Assembly (NCBI RefSeq): GCF_041379945.2
Contig: NZ_JBFTXJ020000020.1
Coordinates: 1 to 55,992 of the forward strand
Length of the DNA stretch: 55,992 bases
DNA from: Aneurinibacillus sp. REN35
GTDB lineage: Bacteria > Bacillota > Bacilli > Aneurinibacillales > Aneurinibacillaceae
Direction: 5' to 3'
This document shows, one piece after another, positions 8,450 through 16,828 of the stretch; the stretch's first letter is position 1; the number at the start of each line of letters is the position of its first letter. The position numbers and the translations under genes were made by a program. Below the pieces are notes generated by a model. It was not told the DNA's origin, searched no databases, and saw only the letters and a list, made by a program, of their open reading frames with translations.

Positions 8450-8701
8450 TTACGCTTTTTGCATGGCAGGCATCTCAGATAGGCAACCACCGCAGATAAT
8501 TTTTCCTTTGTAAGTGATTGTCTCATCCGTGCTACCGCAGAAAACGCAAGCAGGCTCATATTTTTTCAGCATAATACGTTCGCCATCTACATAAATTTCC
8601 AAGGCATCTTTTTCCCCGATACCTAGCGTGCGGCGAAGTTCAATTGGGATAACAACGCGACCCAGTTCGTCTACTTTTCTTACAATACCTGTTGATTTCA
8701 T
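8450..8701 (-). CDS. abrB: Transition-state regulator AbrB
   Basis: DNA-binding repressor of stationary-phase genes. Residues 1-50 (MKSTGIVRKVDELGRVVIPI and on) are the swapped-hairpin AbrB domain, nearly identical to B. subtilis AbrB. The C-terminal third is different: instead of the B. subtilis dimerisation segment it carries C52xxC55 and C70xxC73, a likely zinc ribbon. 83 aa. I start at the ATG complement of 8699-8701, which begins the conserved MKSTG; AGGAG lies 11 bp upstream (8713-8717). A longer in-frame reading to 8776 would run through the Spo0A box and is not used. Confidence 0.95.
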   Translation of the reverse strand: MKSTGIVRKVDELGRVVIPIELRRTLGIGEKDALEIYVDGERIMLKKYEPACVFCGSTDETITYKGKIICGGCLSEMPAMQKA

Positions 8702-8753
8702 GTGTACTGTGTCTCCTCTCATATCATTAGATTTATCTATTTTATCGTCAAAA

Positions 8754-8761
8754 TTCGACAA
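8754..8761 (-). promoter_or_regulatory. Spo0A box in the abrB leader
   Basis: On the minus strand this reads TTGTCGAA, the perfect 0A box. It lies about 50 bp upstream of the abrB start codon, downstream of the likely promoter, where bound Spo0A~P would block transcription. Spo0A repression of abrB is established in B. subtilis. Confidence 0.7.
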
Positions 8762-8818
8762 ATCTTTCTTAAACACTATCCTAACAGGTTTTTACCTATA
8801 GGTCAACCAGTTACTGGG

Positions 8819-8827
8819 ATTATAGCA
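8819..8827 (-). promoter_or_regulatory. Candidate abrB promoter, extended -10
   Basis: The minus strand reads TGCTATAAT, a full extended -10. No good -35 lies 16-18 bp upstream. Predicted start near 8812, giving a leader of about 110 nt that contains the Spo0A box. Confidence 0.55.
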
Positions 8828-8855
8828 TAAAAAATTCTCATTATATGTAAAAAAA

Positions 8856-8900
8856 ATGCTATAAAAGGTAAAAAAATGCTCTTAATGTAATATATATGCT
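8856..8900. repeat. 20-bp-phased ATGCT repeats in an AT-rich tract
   Basis: ATGCT occurs at 8856-8860, 8876-8880 and 8896-8900, exactly 20 bp apart; the first two follow A-rich runs. An inverted AGCAT lies at 8824-8828. The array lies just upstream of the abrB promoter. Confidence 0.6.
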
Positions 8901-9000
8901 AATTATACAACATCTTTCTGTTGTTAATCTATTAGTAAATTATACTTTTTTTATGATTAGGTCCAAAAAATAAACCTGATTTTTGTTGGTTTTATATAAA

Positions 9001-9040
9001 TTCGACAAAATTTATCTTTTTCATGTTGTTTATTCGACAA
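9001..9040. promoter_or_regulatory. Pair of Spo0A boxes between abrB and metG
   Basis: TTCGACAA occurs at 9001-9008 and 9033-9040, both perfect 0A boxes on the minus strand, 32 bp apart (about three helical turns). They lie 300 bp upstream of abrB and 40-80 bp upstream of the metG promoter. The rest of 8902-9080 is AT-rich, with no gene seen. Confidence 0.55.
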
Positions 9041-9082
9041 ATAAGTAAAATAAAGGCTTTTACGCTTACGTACAGTGTCGAC

Positions 9083-9111
9083 TTGACGGAAGCAACCGTT
9101 TCATGTATAGA
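9083..9111 (+). promoter_or_regulatory. Promoter of the metG T-box transcript
   Basis: TTGACG (9083-9088), 17-bp spacer, TATAGA (9106-9111). Predicted start near 9118, immediately before the T-box leader. Confidence 0.75.
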
Positions 9112-9117
9112 TTAAAA

Positions 9118-9405
9118 AAGAAAAGGTAATCAATGTAGATAAATATGTAAAGAGACGATGAAGGGAAGAGTACTCACGTATACTTTTTGCAGAGAGCCGG
9201 GATTGGTGGGAGCCGGTAAAAGGAGCGGGATGAAGATGGCCCCTGAGTTCTGCCCTCGAACGCGTAAGCTGCGCGTAAGAGAGCAGCGTTCCCCTCGTTA
9301 CGGGAATAGAGCCTGTCTGTGCATTTTTTCTACTGTACACTGACAGGGAAGTTGGGTGGTACCACGAGAGCTTCTCGTCCCATTTTGGGATGAGGGTTTT
9401 TTTTA
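9118..9405 (+). ncRNA. T-box leader controlling metG (Met specifier likely)
   Basis: A cis-acting riboregulator that senses uncharged tRNA. The near-invariant T-box element TGGGTGGTACCACG lies at 9353-9366 and is followed by a terminator (9374-9382 with 9386-9394, then eight T) that the tRNA-stabilised antiterminator would prevent. Stem I landmarks include AGAGAG near 9191 and GATTGGTG near 9201. Two ATG triplets (9230-9232 and 9236-9238) lie where the specifier loop is expected, matching the methionyl-tRNA synthetase downstream; which one is read needs folding. Confidence 0.92.
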
Positions 9406-9442
9406 GTTTTCTTACATTTTTTAGGTGAAAGGATGAGCGAGA

Positions 9443-11416
9443 TTGAGTAAGCCTACTTATTACATTACGACACCGATTTATTATCCGAGCAACACCCTTC
9501 ATATTGGCAATGCATACACGACCATTGCTTGTGATGCATTGGCCCGCTATAAACGTTTACGCGGCTATGACGTATATTATTTAACCGGTACAGATGAGCA
9601 TGGTCAAAAATTGCAACAGCGTGCCGCAGAAGAGGGCAAGCAGCCATTGGAGTTTATTGATCCTGTCGTGGATTGGATCAAGGACCTGTGGGCTCGCCTC
9701 GATATTTCTTACGATGACTTCATTCGTACGACCCAGCAGCGTCATAAAGATGCAGTACAGAAAATCTTCCAGAAGCTTGTCGACAAAGGCGACATCTATC
9801 TTGGTGAATATGAAGGGTATTATTGTGTACCTTGCGAAGCGTTCTGGACTGAACATCAATCCAAAAAGGATGGGGAGCATATCTGTCCGGATTGCGGTCG
9901 CCCGGTAACGCTTGTAAAAGAGAAGAGTTACTTTTTCCGCATGTCGAAATATCAGGATCGTCTCCTAAAATACATTGAGGAGAATCCTGACTTCATTCAA
10001 CCGGCGTCACGACGCAATGAAATGGTAAACAACTTCTTAAAGCCTGGTCTTGAAGATCTAAGTGTCTCTAGAACTTCATTCGATTGGGGTATCAAGCTAC
10101 CGAACGATCCGGAACACGTCATCTATGTCTGGATTGACGCGCTTGCAAATTACATTACTGCACTAGGCTATATGGGTGATGACGAGTCTAAATTCAACCG
10201 TTATTGGCCGGCAGATGTTCATATGATTGGTAAAGACATTCTGCGTTTTCATACGATTTATTGGCCGATCATTCTCATGGCGCTTGATCTTCCGCTGCCG
10301 AAAAAAGTGTTCGGACATGGCTGGCTGTTGATGCCAGATGGAAAAATGTCAAAATCAAAAGGAAACGTAATTGATCCGAAGTTCTTAATCGAGCGTTACG
10401 GCTCTGACTCCATTCGCTACTTCCTGCTGCGTGAGATTGCTTTTGGACAAGATGGCGTATTTACGCCAGAAGCATTTATCCAGCGTTTGAATTTTGATTT
10501 GGCGAATGATCTGGGAAATCTGGTTAGCCGTACGGTTGCAATGATTGAGAAATATTTTGATGGTATCATTCCTGCACCGACCGCACCTGATTCATTAGAT
10601 GAGACACTTCAGGCTACGGCACGTAAAGCGATGGCTGAGCTGGAAGAAAGTATGGAAGAAATGAAGTTCGGCGGAGCGCTTGGAAGCCTATGGGAGCTTG
10701 TCAGCCGTACAAATAAGTACATTGATGAAACAACGCCATGGACATTGGCTAAAGATGAAGCAAATAGGGAACGTCTTGGTACCGTAATGTACAATTTGGC
10801 TGAAAGTATTCGGATTATCTCAATTGGAATCCAGCCATTTATGACCCATACACCGCGCAAGATTTGGACACAGTTGGGTATTACAGAAAATGAGGCGTAC
10901 ACAAGCTGGGATACAGCCAAAGAATGGGGCAAGCTTCCATCCGGTAGTAAGACAAATCGCGGCGAGGCGTTATTTCCGCGTCTTGAGTTGGAAAAGGAAA
11001 TCGCAGTGATCGATGAAACCACAGCGTCTGCCCGTAAGCAAGCAGAAGAAAACAAAAAGAAAAAAGAGTTGAAAGAAGAAAAGCAGGACATACCTGAGAT
11101 TGCCATCGACGAATTTATGAAGGTCGAACTGCGTGTAGCCCAGGTAATCGAAGCGGAAAAAATTCCGAAAGCTGACAAGCTGCTAAAAATCCAGCTTGAC
11201 TTAGGGTATGAAAAACGTCAGGTTGTATCTGGTATTGCCAAGTACTACAGCCCCGAAGAACTGGTAGGCAAGAAGGTCATCTGTGTAACCAATTTGAAGC
11301 CGGTTAAGCTGCGCGGTGAGCTATCGAATGGAATGATTCTTGCTGCGTCTAAAGGTGATACCCTTACGCTTGCGACCGTCCCCGACAATATGCCAAACGG
11401 TGCTATCGTTAAATAA
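9443..11416 (+). CDS. metG: Methionyl-tRNA synthetase
   Basis: Charges tRNA-Met; class Ia synthetase. HIGN (20-23) and KMSKS (301-305) form the ATP site, with a zinc knuckle (CVPC and CPDC, about residues 130-150) in the connective domain. The C-terminal 110 residues are an EMAP/Trbp111-type tRNA-binding domain that dimerises the enzyme. 657 aa, usual for the two-domain form. Start is TTG 9443, because the product then begins MSKPTYYITTPIYY as in relatives. An ATG at 9433 opens only a five-codon reading frame that overlaps this start. A T-box controls expression. Confidence 0.97.
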   Translation: MSKPTYYITTPIYYPSNTLHIGNAYTTIACDALARYKRLRGYDVYYLTGTDEHGQKLQQRAAEEGKQPLEFIDPVVDWIKDLWARLDISYDDFIRTTQQRHKDAVQKIFQKLVDKGDIYLGEYEGYYCVPCEAFWTEHQSKKDGEHICPDCGRPVTLVKEKSYFFRMSKYQDRLLKYIEENPDFIQPASRRNEMVNNFLKPGLEDLSVSRTSFDWGIKLPNDPEHVIYVWIDALANYITALGYMGDDESKFNRYWPADVHMIGKDILRFHTIYWPIILMALDLPLPKKVFGHGWLLMPDGKMSKSKGNVIDPKFLIERYGSDSIRYFLLREIAFGQDGVFTPEAFIQRLNFDLANDLGNLVSRTVAMIEKYFDGIIPAPTAPDSLDETLQATARKAMAELEESMEEMKFGGALGSLWELVSRTNKYIDETTPWTLAKDEANRERLGTVMYNLAESIRIISIGIQPFMTHTPRKIWTQLGITENEAYTSWDTAKEWGKLPSGSKTNRGEALFPRLELEKEIAVIDETTASARKQAEENKKKKELKEEKQDIPEIAIDEFMKVELRVAQVIEAEKIPKADKLLKIQLDLGYEKRQVVSGIAKYYSPEELVGKKVICVTNLKPVKLRGELSNGMILAASKGDTLTLATVPDNMPNGAIVK

Positions 11417-11449
11417 GTACTGTAAATGAAAAGGGAAGGAGTGTAAGCC

Positions 11450-12223
11450 ATGCTGTTTGATACGCATGCACATTTAAATGACGAGAAGTTTGATGAAGAC
11501 CGAGCCGAGACGATTGCCCGTGCACGAGAGAACGGCATCTCCTATATCTGCAACATCGGGTATAATCGTGAGACGATTGAGACTTCTCTTGCGCTTGCTC
11601 ATCAATACGATTTTATTTACACCGCGATTGGCTGGCATCCGCAAGATGCTAAGACATTGACAGAAGAAGATTTGAGTTGGATTGAACAGTTGGCGAAGGA
11701 AGAGAAAAAAGTGGTGGCCATCGGAGAGATCGGCCTGGATTATTACTGGGATACGTCTCCAAAGGATATACAGCAAGAGGTATTCCGCAAGCAAATCCGC
11801 CTGGCGAAAAAACTTTCGCTGCCAATCATAATCCACGACCGGGATGCGCATCAGGACATTCTAGATATTCTGCGTGAGGAAAAGGCGGAGGAGATCGGCG
11901 GCATTATGCACTGTTTCTCGGGCAGCCCCGAGATGGCGAAGCAATGCTTAGACTTGAACTTTTATATTTCGCTTGGCGGCCCGGTCACATTCAAAAATGC
12001 CAAAAAGCCAAAAGAAGTAGCCGAGATGGTACCTCTTGATCGCTTGTTGATCGAAACGGATTGCCCGTACCTGACTCCGGAGCCGTACCGTGGCAAGCGA
12101 AATGAAAGTGGATATGTTCGTTATGTGGCGGAAAAAATAGCCGAGTTGAAGAATATTTCGTTCGAAGAATTAGCCCAAATTACGACGAAAAATGCTAAAA
12201 ATTTATTCCATATAAAGGAATAA
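11450..12223 (+). CDS. tatD: TatD-family metal-dependent DNase
   Basis: TIM-barrel hydrolase of the TatD group (B. subtilis YabD), thought to act as a 3'-5' exonuclease/DNA repair enzyme. Metal ligands are visible in DTHAHL (H6, H8), GEIGLDYYW, the IIHDRDAH histidine, MHCFSG and ETDCPYL. 257 aa, normal. ATG 11450 follows AAGGGAAGGAG. It directly follows metG (33 bp), as in B. subtilis, and probably shares its T-box transcript. Confidence 0.95.
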   Translation: MLFDTHAHLNDEKFDEDRAETIARARENGISYICNIGYNRETIETSLALAHQYDFIYTAIGWHPQDAKTLTEEDLSWIEQLAKEEKKVVAIGEIGLDYYWDTSPKDIQQEVFRKQIRLAKKLSLPIIIHDRDAHQDILDILREEKAEEIGGIMHCFSGSPEMAKQCLDLNFYISLGGPVTFKNAKKPKEVAEMVPLDRLLIETDCPYLTPEPYRGKRNESGYVRYVAEKIAELKNISFEELAQITTKNAKNLFHIKE

Positions 12224-12258
12224 ATTGATTATTGGAAACTCTTTTTGCCTCAGATGTA

Positions 12259-12385
12259 TCAACGGTTGAGTTGTTTTATTGAGACTATATTCCTATTGCA
12301 AAACCGCGAACTTTGTAAAGAGTCATGTAAAAAACTGGTTTGACAAGTTTGAAAGGAATCGTCTACAATGACTCTCAACCGTTGA
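12259..12385. repeat. 12-bp inverted repeats flanking the yabE promoter
   Basis: TCAACGGTTGAG (12259-12270) and its exact reverse complement CTCAACCGTTGA (12374-12385) bracket the yabE promoter. Each arm is itself nearly palindromic. The second arm covers the predicted start site and abuts the ribosome-binding site. Nothing else is seen in the 178 bp between tatD and yabE apart from the promoter. Confidence 0.65.
12340..12369 (+). promoter_or_regulatory. Promoter of yabE
   Basis: TTGACA (12340-12345), 18-bp spacer, TACAAT (12364-12369). Strong sigma-A match. Confidence 0.8.
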
Positions 12386-12401
12386 AGGAGGCAGATAGAC
12401 T

Positions 12402-13490
12402 TTGAAACAAAATCATATTCAGTCGGTTTTTTTGAAGGATCGTACATGGATTCTTCTGACCGCTGTTGCGATGATTGTTCTGCTAAGTCTTGCGCTTTTG
12501 TTTAATTCATTGCAAACAAAAAAATTCACTTTCATAAATGACGGCAGAGCAATGGCCGTAACTACAAAAGCGGAAACGCTGGGCGAATTTCTGACAGAGA
12601 AGGGAATCACGCCAGAGGACTTCGATGATATGAATTTCGGAGTGGAGACAGCGTTGGCAGATGGTATGCAAGTTACATACATGCCGGGGAGAAAAATAAC
12701 AATCAATGTCGCAGGTCAGAAGAAAGAAGTTATGACAGCGAAGCGTCAAGTAAAAGACATTCTTAAAGAGCAAAGCATTGGGATTGGCTCGATGGATAAG
12801 GTTGTACCAGCGCTTAATGAGACCATAAAGGAAAATCAAACGGTAACGGTCACACGAATCGCTAAGAAAGTAGTGCAAAATGAGAAAACGGTAGCCTTCA
12901 ATACAAAAGAGCAGGAAGACCGTACAATGCTGCAAGGACAGCAGAAGGTGATCCAGCAGGGACAGCAGGGAAAAGTCCTAGAACGGTATGAGGTTGTCTA
13001 TATCAATGGCAAGCCTGCCTCAAAGAAGCTCGTCGAAACCAAAAAGCTGCAGAATGAAACAGATAAGATTGTAGCGGTGGGAACGGCGCGAATGACAGCT
13101 GTATCGCGAAGCGCAGATATGACGGACCGGGCGTCTAGGCTCTCGTCATCGAGTAAAAACTTCACGCCGCGCCAAACGCTCCGTGTGAAAATGACTGCGT
13201 ACTCGCCTCACGTAGCATCTACCGGCAAAAATCCGGGTGATGCGGAATATGCGATCACAGCTTCAGGAGCAACTGCGACAGAAGGAAGAACCATTGCAGT
13301 AGACCCGCGTGTCGTACCACTCGGCTGGTGGGTTTATATTGAAGGGTACGGTTTTCGTAAGGCCGAAGATACGGGCGGCGCCATCAAAGGAAACAAAATG
13401 GATCTGTTCTTTGAATCAGAGACGGAAGCACAAAACTTTGGTGTGCAGCAAAAAACCGTGCATGTTATCGGCCCCAATAAACCAAATTAA
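12402..13490 (+). CDS. yabE: YabE-like cell wall protein (DUF348, G5 and 3D domains)
   Basis: A predicted peptidoglycan-active protein resembling resuscitation-promoting factors. A short cytoplasmic N-terminus and one membrane segment (about 15-36) anchor it or serve as a signal. Ubiquitin-like DUF348 repeats cover about 40-150, a G5-type domain about 150-230, and the C-terminal 3D (MltA-like) domain about 255-360, with aspartates in VDPRVVPLG, EDTGGAIKG and KMDLFF. Start is TTG 12402 after AAGGAGG. The last two domains suggest cleavage or binding of glycan strands outside the membrane. Confidence 0.9.
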   Translation: MKQNHIQSVFLKDRTWILLTAVAMIVLLSLALLFNSLQTKKFTFINDGRAMAVTTKAETLGEFLTEKGITPEDFDDMNFGVETALADGMQVTYMPGRKITINVAGQKKEVMTAKRQVKDILKEQSIGIGSMDKVVPALNETIKENQTVTVTRIAKKVVQNEKTVAFNTKEQEDRTMLQGQQKVIQQGQQGKVLERYEVVYINGKPASKKLVETKKLQNETDKIVAVGTARMTAVSRSADMTDRASRLSSSSKNFTPRQTLRVKMTAYSPHVASTGKNPGDAEYAITASGATATEGRTIAVDPRVVPLGWWVYIEGYGFRKAEDTGGAIKGNKMDLFFESETEAQNFGVQQKTVHVIGPNKPN

Positions 13491-13503
13491 TGGTATGATA
13501 CAC

Positions 13504-13534
13504 ACAGGGAAAATTTGTTTTTCCCTGTCTTTTT
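13504..13534 (+). terminator. Terminator after yabE
   Basis: Perfect 10-bp stem (13504-13513 with 13519-13528) followed by a T-rich tract. Confidence 0.88.
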
Positions 13535-13554
13535 TGTGAAATGAGGAAACAAAC

Positions 13555-14984
<1,430 letters not shown>

Positions 14985-14988
14985 GCAG

Positions 14989-15017
14989 AACCCCTTCTTT
15001 TAGGCACGCATACGATG
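14989..15017 (+). promoter_or_regulatory. Candidate sigma-K promoter of yabG
   Basis: AAC at 14989-14991, 17-nt spacer and CATACGATG (15009-15017) resemble the mother-cell sigma-K pattern (mACm, then CATAnnnTA with the last position different). B. subtilis yabG is a sigma-K gene. The start would fall near 15024. Confidence 0.5.
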
Positions 15018-15038
15018 TCAGGGAGAGGGGGCTTTTTT
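14991..15038 (+). terminator. Terminator hairpin between rsmA and yabG
   Basis: 8-bp stem (14991-14998 with 15024-15031, one G-U pair) with a long loop, then CTTTTTT. The 3' arm AGAGGGGG is also the best ribosome-binding site for yabG. Confidence 0.65.
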
Positions 15039-15908
15039 GTGTTTATGAATCCAAAATTCGTGGTCGGTGACATTGTTACCCGGAAGTCGCACGGATATGA
15101 TATGTTGTTTCAGATTATCGATATTAATAAAGAAGATAAAATTGCCATATTGATTGGCCTTGATTACCGGCTGCTAGCGGATGCACCGCTTGCGGACCTC
15201 GTTAAAGTAAATGAAGATGAGATGCGGAAGCTGCGGGAGGCTTGTGAGCAGAAGCATCTTGAGGCTATGAAGCTTATTGAACAAGAACGGCGTTCGGCTC
15301 GCGAGAGGAATGCATGGCGCCAGGTTAATCATACAAAGGATATGGGCGGATCATTTGATTGGCCCGGTAAAGTTCTTCATTTGGACGGAGACCGCAATTA
15401 TTTAAAGAAGTGTCTGGCTGTCTACAAAGAACTTAAAGTGCCTGCATTCGGATATCATTTCCCGGAAACGGAATTTCCTGAGCAACTGCTACCCCTATTA
15501 GAGAAGCATAATCCAGACATTCTTGTATTGACGGGGCATGATGCGCTGCAGAGCAAGCGCGGCCCAGCGGATGACATAAACAGCTATCGGCACTCTAAGT
15601 ATTTCGTTCGGGCGGTGGAGAGGGCGCGGACGTTTCAACAAAGTAAAGACAGCCTTGTCATTTTCGCCGGGGCATGTCAATCCCATTTTGAAGCGATACT
15701 GGGAGCGGGAGCGAATTTTGCCAGTTCGCCAAAGCGCATTAACATTCATACCTTAGATCCTGTCTACATAGCTGAGAAGGTAGCATATACTTCCATTCAA
15801 CAATCAGTGAATGTATTCGAGATGGTAAAAAACACGATTACTGGAATCGAAGGTGTAGGGGGGCTGGAGACGAAAGGCTGCTTTCGTTTCGGTATTCCAA
15901 AGCCGTGA
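15039..15908 (+). CDS. yabG: Sporulation-specific protease YabG
   Basis: Cysteine-type protease that trims spore-coat proteins in late sporulation. Conserved VLHLDGD, LTGHDA, NSYRHSKYFV, FAGACQSHFE and GANFASSPKRINIH motifs identify the family; the histidine in GHDA and the cysteine in GACQSH are the likely catalytic pair. I start at GTG 15039 because AGAGGGGG ends 7 bp upstream; ATG 15045, two codons later, is the alternative. 289 aa, near the B. subtilis length. Transcription probably comes from the sigma-K-like promoter inside the upstream hairpin. Confidence 0.93.
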   Translation: MFMNPKFVVGDIVTRKSHGYDMLFQIIDINKEDKIAILIGLDYRLLADAPLADLVKVNEDEMRKLREACEQKHLEAMKLIEQERRSARERNAWRQVNHTKDMGGSFDWPGKVLHLDGDRNYLKKCLAVYKELKVPAFGYHFPETEFPEQLLPLLEKHNPDILVLTGHDALQSKRGPADDINSYRHSKYFVRAVERARTFQQSKDSLVIFAGACQSHFEAILGAGANFASSPKRINIHTLDPVYIAEKVAYTSIQQSVNVFEMVKNTITGIEGVGGLETKGCFRFGIPKP

Positions 15909-15931
15909 CGTTGATGTGTTATGAATAACCG

Positions 15932-15979
15932 GGCAATCGCCAGTCTTCCCCATTTTTTATGAAAAAAGACTGGCTTGCC
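15932..15979. other. Long hairpin downstream of yabG
   Basis: GCCAGTCTT (15939-15947) pairs with AAGACTGGC (15966-15974), with GGCAA/TTGCC outside and T/A runs inside. There is no clear T tract after the stem, so it is either a weak terminator or an mRNA 3'-end stabiliser. Confidence 0.6.
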
Positions 15980-16060
15980 ATATAAATGGCTAGAGAACTC
16001 CTGACTTTTTTCTTAATTTTTGATTTTTCAGACTTATATACCTTTTCCCGGAAAAAAATG

Positions 16061-16090
16061 TTGACGTGATTCATTAATTATTGCTATAAT
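16061..16090 (+). promoter_or_regulatory. Upstream veg promoter
   Basis: TTGACG (16061-16066), 18-bp spacer, TATAAT (16085-16090) with TGC just before, an extended -10. Confidence 0.75.
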
Positions 16091-16101
16091 AATTGATTTA
16101 T

Positions 16102-16130
16102 TTGACATACTATAAAAGTGGTGGTATACT
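16102..16130 (+). promoter_or_regulatory. Main veg promoter
   Basis: TTGACA (16102-16107), 17-bp spacer, TATACT (16125-16130), with TGG before the -10. The two tandem promoters recall the very strong B. subtilis veg promoter. Confidence 0.85.
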
Positions 16131-16152
16131 TACATATAGTGAGGTGGTCTGA

Positions 16153-16428
16153 ATGGCGAGAAATACGTTACACGATATAAAACGTAATCTGGATGGGCAT
16201 ATCGGCGAGCGAATTTTACTTCGAGCGAACGGTGGCCGTCGCAAGACCGTAGAAAGGACGGGAGTTCTAGAAGAAACGTACCCGTCTGTATTTATTGTGA
16301 AGCTCGATGAGGACAAGCATTCCTTCGAGCGCGTTTCGTACAGCTATGCAGATGTGCTTACAGAGACAGTAGAACTTACAATTTGCCGCGAAGATGAACA
16401 TATTCGCATCGCCCTTGAGCAACAGTAG
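16153..16428 (+). CDS. veg: Veg protein
   Basis: A small abundant protein that in B. subtilis stimulates biofilm-gene expression by interfering with SinR; molecular mechanism uncertain. 91 residues starting [20 protein letters not shown], close to the family from end to end, with an SH3-like beta-rich body. ATG 16153 follows GAGGTGG. Monocistronic: tandem strong promoters in front and a terminator that begins within its last codons. Confidence 0.93.
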   Translation: MARNTLHDIKRNLDGHIGERILLRANGGRRKTVERTGVLEETYPSVFIVKLDEDKHSFERVSYSYADVLTETVELTICREDEHIRIALEQQ

Positions 16429-16453
16429 GATACTTTATCCTGCTGTTTTTATT
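16421..16453 (+). terminator. Terminator of veg
   Basis: 12-bp stem (16421-16432 with 16436-16447, one G-U pair), 3-nt loop, then a T-rich tract. Confidence 0.88.
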
Positions 16454-16467
16454 TTGCCTCTTTTACA

Positions 16468-16474
16468 CATACTA
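16468..16474 (+). promoter_or_regulatory. Sigma-G-like -10 of sspF
   Basis: CATACTA fits the forespore sigma-G -10 (CATnnTA); no convincing -35 is visible because the veg terminator occupies that place. B. subtilis sspF is a sigma-G gene. Confidence 0.45.
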
Positions 16475-16506
16475 TGCGTACGGGAAGAATAAAGGGGGCT
16501 GTATAT

Positions 16507-16692
16507 ATGGCACGCAGAAGAAGTATTATGTCAGAGCAGCTTAAGTATGAGTTAGCGAAGGACCTTGGGTTTTATGAGACCGTGCAGCGTGAGGGCTGGG
16601 GCGGTATTACTACCCGCGATGCAGGAAACATGGTGAAGCGGGCCATTCAGCTGGCTGAAGAGGCGCTTGCAAATCAGAATCCCACCAAGTAA
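16507..16692 (+). CDS. sspF: Alpha/beta-type small acid-soluble spore protein SspF
   Basis: DNA-coating protein made in the forespore that protects spore DNA and is degraded at germination. 61 aa: [18 protein letters not shown], then [24 protein letters not shown], a close match to SspF. KYELAK resembles the germination-protease cleavage site. I start at ATG 16507, after AAAGGGGG; a longer reading from 16474 lacks a ribosome-binding site and overlaps the sigma-G -10. Confidence 0.93.
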   Translation: MARRRSIMSEQLKYELAKDLGFYETVQREGWGGITTRDAGNMVKRAIQLAEEALANQNPTK

Positions 16693-16705
16693 TGTTTTCC
16701 CGGTA

Positions 16706-16733
16706 AGGGCCAGGCAGATTGCCTGGCCTTTTG
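16706..16733 (+). terminator. Terminator of sspF
   Basis: Perfect 9-bp GC-rich stem (16708-16716 with 16720-16728), 3-nt loop, then TTTTG. Confidence 0.88.
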
Positions 16734-16764
16734 TTGTGTTCTGCTTTGCCTCTGGGGCTGCTCC

Positions 16765-16793
16765 TTCATTTTCTATAAAATTAATGCTAAAAT
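16765..16793 (+). promoter_or_regulatory. Candidate ispE promoter
   Basis: TTCATT (16765-16770), 17-bp spacer, TAAAAT (16788-16793) with TGC in front. The -35 is poor; the extended -10 carries the call. Confidence 0.5.
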
Positions 16794-16828
16794 AAGCAAA
16801 GCATAAAATGGAAGGGAAGAAGGAATTG

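Noticed and set aside
10609-11178. A 189-codon open frame antisense to metG
   Set aside because: Serine-rich low-complexity translation typical of the reverse strand of a real gene; no start signals.
15909-16060. Possible small gene between yabG and veg
   Set aside because: Only a hairpin and AT-rich promoter-upstream DNA; no frame with a ribosome-binding site.
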